Under the pieces are notes generated by a model, which did no database searches, was not told the origin of the DNA, and was given only the letters and a program-made list of their open reading frames with translations. A program made the position numbers and the translations under genes. From Bacteroides caecigallinarum (lineage in GTDB: Bacteria > Bacteroidota > Bacteroidia > Bacteroidales > Bacteroidaceae): a stretch of 39,282 nucleotides of DNA. Below are positions 15,861 through 23,335 of the stretch, piece by piece. Each line of letters opens with the position of its first letter. Positions within the stretch are counted from its first letter, which is position 1. Where the stretch lies: assembly GCF_016902295.1 (NCBI RefSeq), contig NZ_JACJLQ010000031.1:1-39282 (forward strand), read 5' to 3'.

Positions 15861-17261
15861 ATGAACATTATAACAGAATTCATAAATCAGGCAAATAACA
15901 TTCTTTGGACATACATACTTATAGCAATGCTGTTGGGTTGCGCATTATGGTTCAGCTTCAAGACCAGATTTGTACAATTCAGGATGATAGGAGAAATGGT
16001 AAGACTTCTTGGCGACTCGACAGCAAAAATTGACGGACACGAGAAACATATTTCTTCATTCCAAGCTTTTACAATATCTTTGGCAAGCCGTGTAGGTACG
16101 GGAAACCTTGCAGGGGTGGCCACAGCCATTACAGTTGGAGGTCCTGGAGCAATATTCTGGATGTGGGTAATAGCGCTCTTGGGAGCAAGTAGCGCTTTCG
16201 TAGAATCTACTCTGGCACAGCTATTTAAAATAAGAAGCAAGCATTCATATATCGGCGGACCAGCTTATTATATGGAAAAAGGTCTTAAGAAACGCTGGAT
16301 GGGTATTATATTCGCAATACTTATAACCATAACATTTGGTTTTGCATTTAATTCCGTTCAGAGCAATACCATCTGTGCAGCCTTCGACAGTGCTTTCAAC
16401 ATACCTCCTATTTATATGGGAATCGGAATAACTGTAATAACATTGATAATAATATTCGGTGGAGTACATTGGATTGCAAACGTAAGCAGTATTCTTGTTC
16501 CAATTATGGCTTTAGGCTACATCATACTTGCTCTTTATATAGTAATAACCAATATCACACGTTTACCTGAAGTTATCAGCCTTATTATCAGCAATGCTTT
16601 CGGAATTGAACAGGCCGTAGGCGGAGGAATAGGCGCCGCACTGATGCAAGGTATAAAAAGAGGTCTGTTCAGCAATGAGGCGGGTATGGGTTCAGCTCCT
16701 AACGCTGCCGCTACAGCACATGTCACTCATCCTGCCAAACAAGGGTTGATTCAGGCTCTTGGCGTATTTACCGATACATTACTTATATGTACATGCACTG
16801 CCTTCATTATTCTTTTCAGCGGAAAAAACTTAAATGCAGGACTTGACGGGATACAGCTCACTCAAGCAGCTCTAAACAGCCAGATTGGCAACATCGGCAG
16901 TACATATATAGCTATTGCCATATTGTTTTTTGCTTACAGCAGCATACTTGGGAATTACTATTATGGAGAAGCCAACATACGTTTTATAACAAAAAAACAG
17001 AATATAATACACTTATATCGTATTCTCGTAGGCGGAATGGTGTTTTTCGGTTCTATCGCAAGTCTGAATATGGTATGGAGTCTGGCCGATCTGACAATGG
17101 CGCTTATGGCAATATGTAATCTAATAGCCATTATATTGCTTGGCAAATACGCATTCCGATTACTTGACGACTATATAAGACAAAAGAAAAACGGAATAAA
17201 AAGTCCGTCATTTTCAAAAGATAAGATGAAAGACATTGAGGAAAACATCAGTTGTTGGTAA
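15861..17261 (+). CDS. AGCS-family sodium:alanine/amino-acid symporter
   Basis: A 466-residue membrane protein with roughly 10-11 hydrophobic segments. AGCS signatures are seen in SRVGTGNLAGVATAITVGGPGA (about 76-97), GGPAYYMEKGLKKRW and GIKRGLFSNEAGMGSAPNAAATA (about 254-276). The family imports alanine, glycine or similar small amino acids with sodium. Being last in the dsbD-cyuA-AlbA_2 cluster suggests it supplies the substrate of the desulfidase/dehydratase, possibly cysteine, serine or alanine. Substrate specificity is inferred from context only. Confidence 0.88.
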   Translation: MNIITEFINQANNILWTYILIAMLLGCALWFSFKTRFVQFRMIGEMVRLLGDSTAKIDGHEKHISSFQAFTISLASRVGTGNLAGVATAITVGGPGAIFWMWVIALLGASSAFVESTLAQLFKIRSKHSYIGGPAYYMEKGLKKRWMGIIFAILITITFGFAFNSVQSNTICAAFDSAFNIPPIYMGIGITVITLIIIFGGVHWIANVSSILVPIMALGYIILALYIVITNITRLPEVISLIISNAFGIEQAVGGGIGAALMQGIKRGLFSNEAGMGSAPNAAATAHVTHPAKQGLIQALGVFTDTLLICTCTAFIILFSGKNLNAGLDGIQLTQAALNSQIGNIGSTYIAIAILFFAYSSILGNYYYGEANIRFITKKQNIIHLYRILVGGMVFFGSIASLNMVWSLADLTMALMAICNLIAIILLGKYAFRLLDDYIRQKKNGIKSPSFSKDKMKDIEENISCW

Positions 17262-17269
17262 CATTTTAT

Positions 17270-17277
17270 TATCTTTG
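17270..17277 (+). promoter_or_regulatory. Candidate promoter of the ECF sigma gene
   Basis: TATCTTTG matches the -7 consensus, with TTG boxes 12-15 bp upstream, closer than usual. The next terminator-like hairpin (17303-17339) lies between this element and the sigma ATG. Confidence 0.45.
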
Positions 17278-17302
17278 CACACAAATTCAGAACATTAATA
17301 AA

Positions 17303-17339
17303 CTACCATTGATAATATTTCGTATTAATGGTAGTTTTT
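17303..17339 (+). terminator. Terminator after the symporter, or leader hairpin of the sigma gene
   Basis: The 8-bp stem CTACCATT and AATGGTAG is followed by TTTTTA. It can end transcription of the symporter operon. Because a promoter-like element lies just upstream, it could also attenuate the sigma gene. Confidence 0.6.
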
Positions 17340-17366
17340 ACATTAATATCAATTACATCTGTGAGC

Positions 17367-17872
17367 ATGGATAAAAGATTTGACATAAAGATTGCAGACT
17401 TATACAGGGAAAACCGGTATAAGCTATTCATCCATGCCAATAATCTCGTTAACGATGAAGAAAATGCAAAAGACATTGTTAATGATGTCTTTTGTTCTAT
17501 ACTTGAAAATGAGAATCAGAAAGAAAACTCCGACGATATTCTTCCACTACTATTTGTCATGGTAAAAAATAAATGTATAGATTTTTTGAGACACAAAAGC
17601 GTAGTGACAAAAAATGAAAGTATATATATTGCAGAAATATATTCGTCGTGGACTGCAAAAGAATATGCTGAATATGAACAGAAAATCATCAGAATGCAAG
17701 AGAGCATTAACAATATGGCACCACAGATGAAACACATCGTAGAAGAGTTCTTCCTAAAAGAAAAAAATGTTCTGAAATAAGCGAAGAACTTAACATAAGC
17801 AACAACACTGTACGTACACATATCGCAAGAGCGTTAAAGATACTAAGAAAAACAATATATATTTTTTTATAA
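17367..17872 (+). pseudogene. ECF sigma factor with a poly-A frameshift
   Basis: Residues from ATG 17367 (MDKRFDIKIADLY) form an ECF sigma factor: region 2 around FIHANNLVNDEENAKDIVNDVF and LRHK. Translation in frame stops at 17780 with ...KEKNVLK. A run of seven A (17761-17767) lies just before. Reading one A more restores CSEISEELNISNNTVRTHIA, the helix-turn-helix of region 4.2, ending at 17872 for a 168-residue product. Without the shift the promoter-recognition helix is lost. The upstream ATG at 17328 lies in a hairpin and is rejected. Causes may be mutation, slippage-based expression or a sequencing error in the homopolymer. Confidence 0.8.
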
Positions 17873-17938
17873 AAAAATCATTTTGCCTGTCATCATTTCA
17901 CTACGTATATACGTATTATAAGTAAAAAGGTGGAAATC

Positions 17939-18089
17939 ATGACAGAATATTCAGAAAAAGACTTAAACTTTGCACTCGATGCAATTCAGGACCCTGAGAT
18001 TAGAAAATCCGAAGAGTTCAAACAATGGCTGACAAAAGAAGAGAATAGACAGCTATTAATAGAGCTTATGGCCGGCAAAGAAGCCACCC
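17939..18089 (+). pseudogene. fecR anti-sigma factor, 5' remnant
   Basis: About 50 codons from ATG 17939, preceded by AAAAAGG, encode MTEYSEKDLNFALDAI and following residues up to ELMAGKEATR. This is the short N-terminal cytoplasmic domain of a FecR-type anti-sigma factor, in the normal place after an ECF sigma gene. Coding is cut at the insertion sequence; the frame then reads about 18 IS-derived residues to a stop at 18145. The membrane segment and periplasmic FecR domain are absent. The continuation of the gene is not found on the other side of the IS. Confidence 0.75.
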
Positions 18090-18096
18090 GACTTCG

Positions 18097-19653
18097 TCAA
18101 CGCGTACCCCAAAATTCATCCGTGAACAGTGGAGCGATATGTTGATGCCGTTTCATAAGCATAGTTCTGTTGATTGTTTGCTTGTTCTGAGGCAATGTAA
18201 TCTGTATAGTCACTATAGTTTTAGCAAGTTCGATCACCTTGTCCACACTCATATTTATGCCGGATAGCTTCAGCAGACGCTCCAATTCCTTGTAAACTTT
18301 CAAGGCCACGAAGCAGATACAGACATGGGCTTCTATCCTGCGCCTTGTAAAGTGAAACATTGGTCTTATCTCAATCTTTGATTTTGATATGCGGAAGGCT
18401 CTTTCAACATGCCATAGGTTATGGTAGGCTGCATACACGTCATTTACTGGTATATTCGTATTGGTAAGGTATCCTTTGAGACCATCCCATTTCGCATCTT
18501 TCTCCAGTTTCTCGTAATTGATGGTCACTTTTACATCCCCTTCCATTTTCAGGAACTTGTTGTATCCACGCTTGTTGATATTGTCTTTTGTAAGCGTACC
18601 TCTATGGTATGCCTTCTCCAGACGGCGTATCCCTTTCTCCCGGTTATAAGCATCCTTTCGGGCACGGTCTTCCGTATATCCGACCAATAACCTCCGTCCG
18701 TTGCCTTTATCGTATTCAACCATCTGACAGTCTGTCTTAGGCTGCTCCAGTATCCATTCCTGTATCTTTTTGCTCTCATTTTTGATTTTCGCACCGATGA
18801 TATACTTGTAACCGTTTGCTTCAAGGTCGGCTATATTATCGTTATTCATCAATCCTGAGTCAGCCACCACGATAAAATCTTCCAGCTCATATTTCCGGAC
18901 AAATTCCGTCACTACCGGAAGCATCGTGTGTCCCTCGTACTTGTTGCCCTCATGGATGCAATACGCAAGCGGATAGCCGCCAATGCTGACCAACAGTCCC
19001 AATATAATCTGAGGGTTCTGATGACGCCCTTCCTTGGAGAAACCCGTTTTGCGAAGCTCGTCCTCATAGTCCGCTTCAAAATAGAGTGTGGTGACATCAT
19101 AAAACAGCACACCGATATGACCGCCTAAAATCTTCTTTGTGTGAAGGACGCTTATGTCCTGAACTATCTTATGCTGGTTATCGCTTAGTTTGTCTAAATA
19201 ACGATAGATCTTAGACAGGCTGACATCTTCATCAAAATGATTCTTCAGATACTCCACTGTGGCAGATTTGCTTGCAGGATAAGACAAGCGCGCTTTTACA
19301 AGTTGGCGGAACACCTCATCATCTATCCTGTTGAATCCCACGTTGTCAAAGACACGGTCAAGTATCAGGTCCGCTCCATTGATGGAGATGTTGGTTATGC
19401 ACGAAAGCATCTGTTCGGCACTCAGAAGTTCTGCCTCACACTTCTTACGTTCCTCACCGAAAAGATCCAGCCGTGGATGGCGGCGTTCCTGTTCCGCATC
19501 TATCCATTTACGACCTTTCATTATGAGAGAATCTATCTCTTCTTGGGTACGTGCTATACCTATAGTGGTAAGCTCCTTATAATAACCTGAAATCTTTTCA
19601 GCTACAACGATACTTACAGTACCTGACCGATTCTTTTTTCGTTTGATAAACAT
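18097..19653 (-). CDS. IS1634-family transposase
   Basis: A 518-residue DDE transposase starting at the ATG complementary to 19651-19653 (MFIKRKKNRSGTVS); the open frame upstream begins with TTG and lies in the IS promoter region. DDE acids are seen in VLFYDVTTLYFE, IVVADSGLMN and, near the C-terminus, HVERAFRISK. FSKEGRHQNPQIILGLLVS and HEGNKYEGHTMLPVV are typical of this IS4-related family in Bacteroidetes. No frame damage is visible, so the element may be active. The TGA stop lies inside the terminal inverted repeat. Confidence 0.88.
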   Translation of the reverse strand: MFIKRKKNRSGTVSIVVAEKISGYYKELTTIGIARTQEEIDSLIMKGRKWIDAEQERRHPRLDLFGEERKKCEAELLSAEQMLSCITNISINGADLILDRVFDNVGFNRIDDEVFRQLVKARLSYPASKSATVEYLKNHFDEDVSLSKIYRYLDKLSDNQHKIVQDISVLHTKKILGGHIGVLFYDVTTLYFEADYEDELRKTGFSKEGRHQNPQIILGLLVSIGGYPLAYCIHEGNKYEGHTMLPVVTEFVRKYELEDFIVVADSGLMNNDNIADLEANGYKYIIGAKIKNESKKIQEWILEQPKTDCQMVEYDKGNGRRLLVGYTEDRARKDAYNREKGIRRLEKAYHRGTLTKDNINKRGYNKFLKMEGDVKVTINYEKLEKDAKWDGLKGYLTNTNIPVNDVYAAYHNLWHVERAFRISKSKIEIRPMFHFTRRRIEAHVCICFVALKVYKELERLLKLSGINMSVDKVIELAKTIVTIQITLPQNKQTINRTMLMKRHQHIAPLFTDEFWGTR

Positions 19654-19658
19654 ACAAA

Positions 19659-19697
19659 AATGCTTTGCGTACCCCAAAATCAGGGTATGCAAAGTTA
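19659..19697. repeat. Palindrome before the transposase gene
   Basis: CTTTGCGTACCC (19663-19674) and GGGTATGCAAAG (19683-19694) form a 12-bp inverted repeat with one mismatch around 8 bases. It sits inside the IS, just upstream of the transposase ATG. It may bind transposase or limit read-through from outside. Confidence 0.5.
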
Positions 19698-19752
19698 CAA
19701 AACATTATTTATCAAGATATTATAAATTTGATGTTTTTATAGTGACGAAGTC

Positions 19753-21309
19753 AGGAAAAAGCAGATTGTATATTACATAGACCCTGCCACTCCTAAAAAA
19801 TGGGTTAAATACCTCAAGGCCGGTGTTGAGGACTGGAATGTAGCATTCGAGGCAGCAGGCTTCAAAAACGCGATTGTAGCAAAAGAATGGCCTGACGACC
19901 CAAGCATGAGCCTTGACGATGCAAGATACAGCGTTATACGTTATCTTCCGTCAGAGACACAAAATGCGTACGGACCTCGAATTGTTGACCCACGCAGCGG
20001 CGAAATCATTGAAAGCCACGTATGCTGGTATCACAATGTCATGAACCTGCTGAAAAAATGGTATATGGTTCAGTGCGGACCGCTTGACAAGCGCGCACGC
20101 ACAATGGAATTCGATGACGAGCTGATGGGAACTCTTATACAGTTCGTATCAAGTCATGAAATAGGACATTCCATAGGCCTGCGTCATAACATGGTTGCAA
20201 GCTATGCTACTCCTGTTGAGAAACTTCGTGACAAAAAATGGGTTGAAGCAAACGGTCATACAGTTTCTATAATGGACTATGCCCGTTTCAACTACGTGGC
20301 ACAGCCGGAAGACAACATTTCCCCTAAAGGATTATTCCCAAGGATTGGAATATATGACAATTGGGCTATCGAATGGGGATACAAGTACAGACCTGAATTT
20401 AAGGACAGCTTCAAGGAAAAGGAAGTTATGCGTGCAGAGACCACAAAAAGGCTGAGAAACGACCACCGTTTGATGTACCTCGGCGACGAAGGTAAGGGAG
20501 ACGACCCGAGAAGCCAAAGCGAAGACCTGGGCGACAACAGCATGAAGGCAAGCGACTATGGTGTAAAGAACCTCAAAAGGGTTATGGAAAATATCATGGA
20601 ATGGACTAAACAACCGGACGGACAGTACGAATACCTGACCGATATCTACAATTCCGTAAAAGGACAATTCGTAAGATACACATGGCACGTACAGAAAAAT
20701 ATCGGTAGAAGATATACAAACAACTTGCCTGACCAAAACCTGTTTGCTCCATACCCTAAGGACAGACAGAAAGAAGCGATAGACTGGTTTGGAAGAAACG
20801 TGTTCACAGCTCCTCTATGGCTATATCCTGAAGAGGTAACAAGCAACATCAGAAAGATTGATGCTATAAACGAAATTAAGGAAACACAGAATTCTGTAAT
20901 CCAACTGCTAATTTCTCAAGGAATGATATATAAGATGCATGCAAGTTCTGTTTTCTCTTCCGAGCCATATCCCGTCGATGAATATCTTAACGACGTATTC
21001 AATGCCGTTTGGAGACCATTGGACAATAAAGATGAAAGAATAAATTATTTCACAAGACAGCTTGAAAGAATATACGTTGGATGCATAAAAAATATTCTAT
21101 GCCCTGACCAAACCGATAAAGAGAATAACACGTTCAAACGTTCGGATGCAATATTATACGTTGAAGACCATCTTGACGACATAGAAAGCTTCATCGATAA
21201 ACAGCTTAATATATATACTTCCGATGATGATTTCAACCACAAACATTTCGCCTATTTGAAAAAAGAAGTGAAAGGTATTAAAAAGGAATACTATTCCAAC
21301 GACAAATAA
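19753..21309 (+). pseudogene. Zinc metalloprotease, C-terminal remnant
   Basis: Coding starts in frame directly at the IS end (RKKQIVYYIDPATPKKWV) and runs to 21309, about 518 codons. The first ATG is only at 19906. The metzincin-type zinc site is intact (HEIGHSIGLRHNM), followed by SIMDYARFNY, which resembles a Met-turn. The family is the large secreted zinc-dependent metalloproteases with DUF5117-type N-terminal regions, common next to SusC/SusD genes in Bacteroidetes. The signal peptide and N-terminal third or more are missing, so secretion and function are unlikely. The terminator downstream is intact. Confidence 0.75.
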
Positions 21310-21331
21310 TAATTGTCATAAAAAATCTTAC

Positions 21332-21374
21332 AAGGTGTAGCTGATGTTTTTTCGTCATGCTACACCTTTTTTAT
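21332..21374 (+). terminator. Terminator after the metalloprotease remnant
   Basis: The 10-bp stem AAGGTGTAGC and GCTACACCTT (21332-21341, 21359-21368) is followed by a T-run. Confidence 0.9.
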
Positions 21375-21425
21375 ATTATTATACATACATTGTAGTCAAT
21401 ACACTTTAAAATCAATTTATTTCAC

Positions 21426-21433
21426 TATATTTG
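21426..21433 (+). promoter_or_regulatory. Promoter -7 element
   Basis: TATATTTG, an exact consensus match, lies 33 bp before the next ATG and after a terminator. Confidence 0.6.
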
Positions 21434-21465
21434 CACTCTGTAAAAACAAATAAAAAATTTTAAAC

Positions 21466-22095
21466 ATGAGTATATTTTCTAAATTGTTCGGTAAAAAAAA
21501 TACCGAAAACGCAGAAGAGCCGGTCAGAGTAGGCGGCATGGAAGATTTCATGACACTTATACGAGTTTACTACCAGGCTGTAATGGCTTCACAAATGGGT
21601 ATAAGCAATATCAACTTCCTTCCAGACTTGGCTGTATTCAAACGTACACTTAAAGTGCCTACACAAAACAACAAACTTGGTATAGCCGAAAAGTCACGCT
21701 GCAAAAGAATGCTGGTTGATATATATGGACTTAACGACAGCTTCTTCAAGGAAATAGATGCGTCCGTAAAGAAAAACTGCAGGAACGTAAATGACATCAA
21801 ATCATACCTGTTTATGTTCCAGGGCTTCAGCCAAGACTTGATGATGGTCATCGGTAACTTGATGCAATGGAAATTCCGTATGCCGAGCGTATTGAAAAAG
21901 ATGCTTCGCAATATGACAGAAAAGGCTATTGATGATATTCTAAACAAAAATAACTGGAAAGACGACGGAGTCCGTAAAACTTGCAACAATATCCGCCAGT
22001 ACAAACACGCATTAGGATATTCACAAGAATGGATGAGCGAATATGTTTACAACATCGTGCTATTAGCCAAAAAAGAACCTAAACCAAAAGCATAA
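21466..22095 (+). CDS. Conserved hypothetical protein
   Basis: A 209-residue soluble protein that I do not recognise. It starts MSIFSKLFGKK, has no signal peptide or membrane helix, and is basic, with a helical, Lys/Met-rich middle (SYLFMFQGFSQDLMMVIGN). It has its own promoter and its own terminator, so it is a single-gene transcription unit. Bacteroidales carry conserved proteins of this look with no known role. No enzymatic motif is visible. Confidence 0.7.
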   Translation: MSIFSKLFGKKNTENAEEPVRVGGMEDFMTLIRVYYQAVMASQMGISNINFLPDLAVFKRTLKVPTQNNKLGIAEKSRCKRMLVDIYGLNDSFFKEIDASVKKNCRNVNDIKSYLFMFQGFSQDLMMVIGNLMQWKFRMPSVLKKMLRNMTEKAIDDILNKNNWKDDGVRKTCNNIRQYKHALGYSQEWMSEYVYNIVLLAKKEPKPKA

Positions 22096-22112
22096 ATTAC
22101 ATAAATCAGCTT

Positions 22113-22145
22113 AAGGCGGAGTTGGTAACCAACCCCGCCTTTTAA
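22113..22145 (+). terminator. Terminator of the hypothetical gene
   Basis: AAGGCGG/CCGCCTT arms extend through GTTGGT and ACCAAC, and a T-run follows. This is a strong hairpin over 22113-22141. Confidence 0.9.
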
Positions 22146-22158
22146 TTTTTCCATATAT

Positions 22159-22749
22159 ATGTACACATCTAACAATATTGAACAGCATCCGCTGGAACCA
22201 TTTCTCCCTTCCAACGCCTCTGTATTAATGTTGGGCAGTTTTCCTCCACAACGCAAAAGATGGAGCATGGACTTCTTCTACCCTAACCTTCAGAACGACA
22301 TGTGGAGAATATTCGGATATATTTTCTTCAATGACAGAGAATATTTTCTCACAGAAAACAAAAAAGCATTCAACAAAACTCTTCTTGAAGCATTTCTTAA
22401 AGAAAAAGGCATTGCATTATACGACACAGCCTCATCAGTAATAAGACTTCAGGATAATGCTTCGGATAAATTCTTGGAAGTTGTTGAACCTACAGACATA
22501 GGTCTTCTATTAAAACAAATTCCTCAATGTAAAGCCATCATAACTACCGGACAAAAAGCCACTGATTTAGTTTGTGAATATTTTTCTGTAAAACAACCTG
22601 CTATAGGCAACAAAACAGAAATCAATTACCTCGACAGGCAACTTTTCCTTTATAGGATGCCATCGTCAAGTAGAGCTTATCCGTTAAAGCTCGAAAAAAA
22701 ATCAGAGCTATATGCACAGGCTTTCAATGACTTAAATATTCTACACTAA
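22159..22749 (+). CDS. Uracil-DNA-glycosylase-superfamily protein
   Basis: A 196-residue single-domain protein of the UDG superfamily, of the Mug-like kind found in Bacteroidetes. The first motif is seen as LMLGSFPPQRKRWSMDFFYPN (about 23-43), followed by MWRIFG. A central strand is KAIITTGQKAT, and the second active-site-like motif is YRMPSSSRAYPL. Such enzymes remove uracil or related bases from DNA, but substrate is not predictable here. It begins shortly after a terminator and ends before the tRNA-Trp promoter. Confidence 0.75.
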   Translation: MYTSNNIEQHPLEPFLPSNASVLMLGSFPPQRKRWSMDFFYPNLQNDMWRIFGYIFFNDREYFLTENKKAFNKTLLEAFLKEKGIALYDTASSVIRLQDNASDKFLEVVEPTDIGLLLKQIPQCKAIITTGQKATDLVCEYFSVKQPAIGNKTEINYLDRQLFLYRMPSSSRAYPLKLEKKSELYAQAFNDLNILH

Positions 22750-22778
22750 AAAAATAAATTTTTTATCTAATAAAACCC

Positions 22779-22808
22779 TTGCAAAAACGAAAAATAATAG
22801 TACCTTTG
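22779..22808 (+). promoter_or_regulatory. tRNA-Trp promoter
   Basis: TTG (22779-22781) and TACCTTTG (22801-22808) are separated by 19 bp. This is the same arrangement as before tRNA-Ser. Confidence 0.8.
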
Positions 22809-22819
22809 CATCCGCAAAC

Positions 22820-22892
22820 ACGGGAATAGCTCAGTTGGTAGAGCATCGGTCTCCAAAACCGAGTGTCGGGAGTTCGAGCCTCTCTTCCCGTG
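22820..22892 (+). tRNA. tRNA-Trp (anticodon CCA)
   Basis: A 73-nt cloverleaf with acceptor stem ACGGGAA/TTCCCGT, D-arm GCTCAGTTGGTAGAGC, anticodon loop CTCCAAA (CCA) and T-arm GGGAG-TTCGAGC-CTCTC. The CCA end is not fully encoded (G then CA). Confidence 0.95.
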
Positions 22893-22900
22893 CAGAAATA

Positions 22901-22930
22901 AAAAGCTGTAACTCAAAAGTTACAGCTTTT
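22901..22930 (+). terminator. tRNA-Trp terminator
   Basis: A perfect 13-bp stem, AAAAGCTGTAACT and AGTTACAGCTTTT, with a four-base loop, starts eight bases after the tRNA. Confidence 0.9.
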
Positions 22931-23100
22931 GCCGTTTTATACCCGGGACGAAATCGGGACGGTAAATTACTATTTTCATCATTAGATACCAATAAGATGA
23001 ATTCAATCTCCCCCTTCATCTCTGTACAATAAAACTAAAAAAGATTTAACCTGTACTCCATTAAATTCTTATCAAAAAGAAAAAAACAATTAACACATTC

Positions 23101-23162
23101 AAAACGACCTGTCATTCGAATCAAAATAACAAGGCGTTTTGAATCGAATGACAGGTCGTTTT
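23101..23162. repeat. Very long hairpin (26-bp arms)
   Basis: Arms at 23101-23126 and 23137-23162 are inverted copies with a single mismatch in 26 bp and a 10-base loop. The stem includes ACGACCTGTCATTCGA. No clean T-run follows on either strand, although both arms end in four A/T. It may be a terminator shared by both directions, a structured RNA or a small mobile repeat. Confidence 0.7.
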
Positions 23163-23226
23163 AATTCGAACAAAATATCTTCCTATAATACAGAAAAACA
23201 AGATAAAACTCTAACGAAAAGATTTT

Positions 23227-23245
23227 AAGTGTAAAAATAACACTT
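23227..23245. promoter_or_regulatory. Candidate AraR operator 1
   Basis: AAGTGTAAAAATAACACTT is a near-perfect palindrome. Its reverse complement agrees with site 2 (23289-23307) in 16 of 19 bases. It lies 62 bp, about six helical turns, upstream of site 2 and before the gene cluster that includes araR. Confidence 0.65.
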
Positions 23246-23288
23246 TAATGTTGTATAACATATAAAAATCAGAACAACGTAACGATAT

Positions 23289-23307
23289 AAGTGTTACTTT
23301 TACACCG
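23289..23307. promoter_or_regulatory. Candidate AraR operator 2, overlapping the promoter
   Basis: AAGTGTTACTTTTACACCG overlaps TACTTTTA (23295-23302), which is one base from the -7 consensus. Repressor bound here would block RNA polymerase. The GTG at 23291 lies inside this operator and is therefore not the start of the epimerase gene. Confidence 0.65.
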
Positions 23308-23335
23308 TAAATTAATTTATCCTACAAATGATATA

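Larger units (their letters stand above)
18090..19752 (-). mobile_element. IS1634-family insertion sequence
   Basis: A 1,663-bp element bounded by a 10-bp inverted repeat, GACTTCGTCA (18090-18099) and TGACGAAGTC (19743-19752). It contains one transposase gene, whose stop codon overlaps the left repeat. The flanks (ending GCCACCC and starting AGGAAAA) show no target-site duplication. The flanking genes differ: fecR on the left, a zinc metalloprotease on the right. Confidence 0.75.
22931..23335. other. Non-coding region before the arabinose locus
   Basis: About 400 bases without a convincing gene. It contains the direct pair CGGGACG (22950s and 22960s, separated by AAAT), a very long hairpin at 23101-23162 and two 19-bp palindromic operators. 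The short frames here have no coding character. Confidence 0.7.

Noticed and set aside
17328..17366. ATG 17328 as the sigma factor start
   Set aside because: It falls within the terminator hairpin and adds residues untypical of ECF sigma factors; ATG 17367 fits.
18102..19690. GCGTACCC/GGGTATGC as the IS terminal repeats
   Set aside because: The match is short and imperfect, one copy belongs to an internal palindrome, and it would leave the transposase stop outside the IS. The 10-bp pair at 18090 and 19752 fits the in-frame gene remnants better.
9995..19752. Resistance genes as part of a composite transposon with the IS1634 copy
   Set aside because: The resistance genes lie inside the NBU2-type element, bounded by its own attachment cores, and only one IS copy is seen.
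22831..23019. Minus-strand frame across tRNA-Trp
   Set aside because: It reads through the tRNA and its terminator, a common false gene call near Bacteroides tRNAs.
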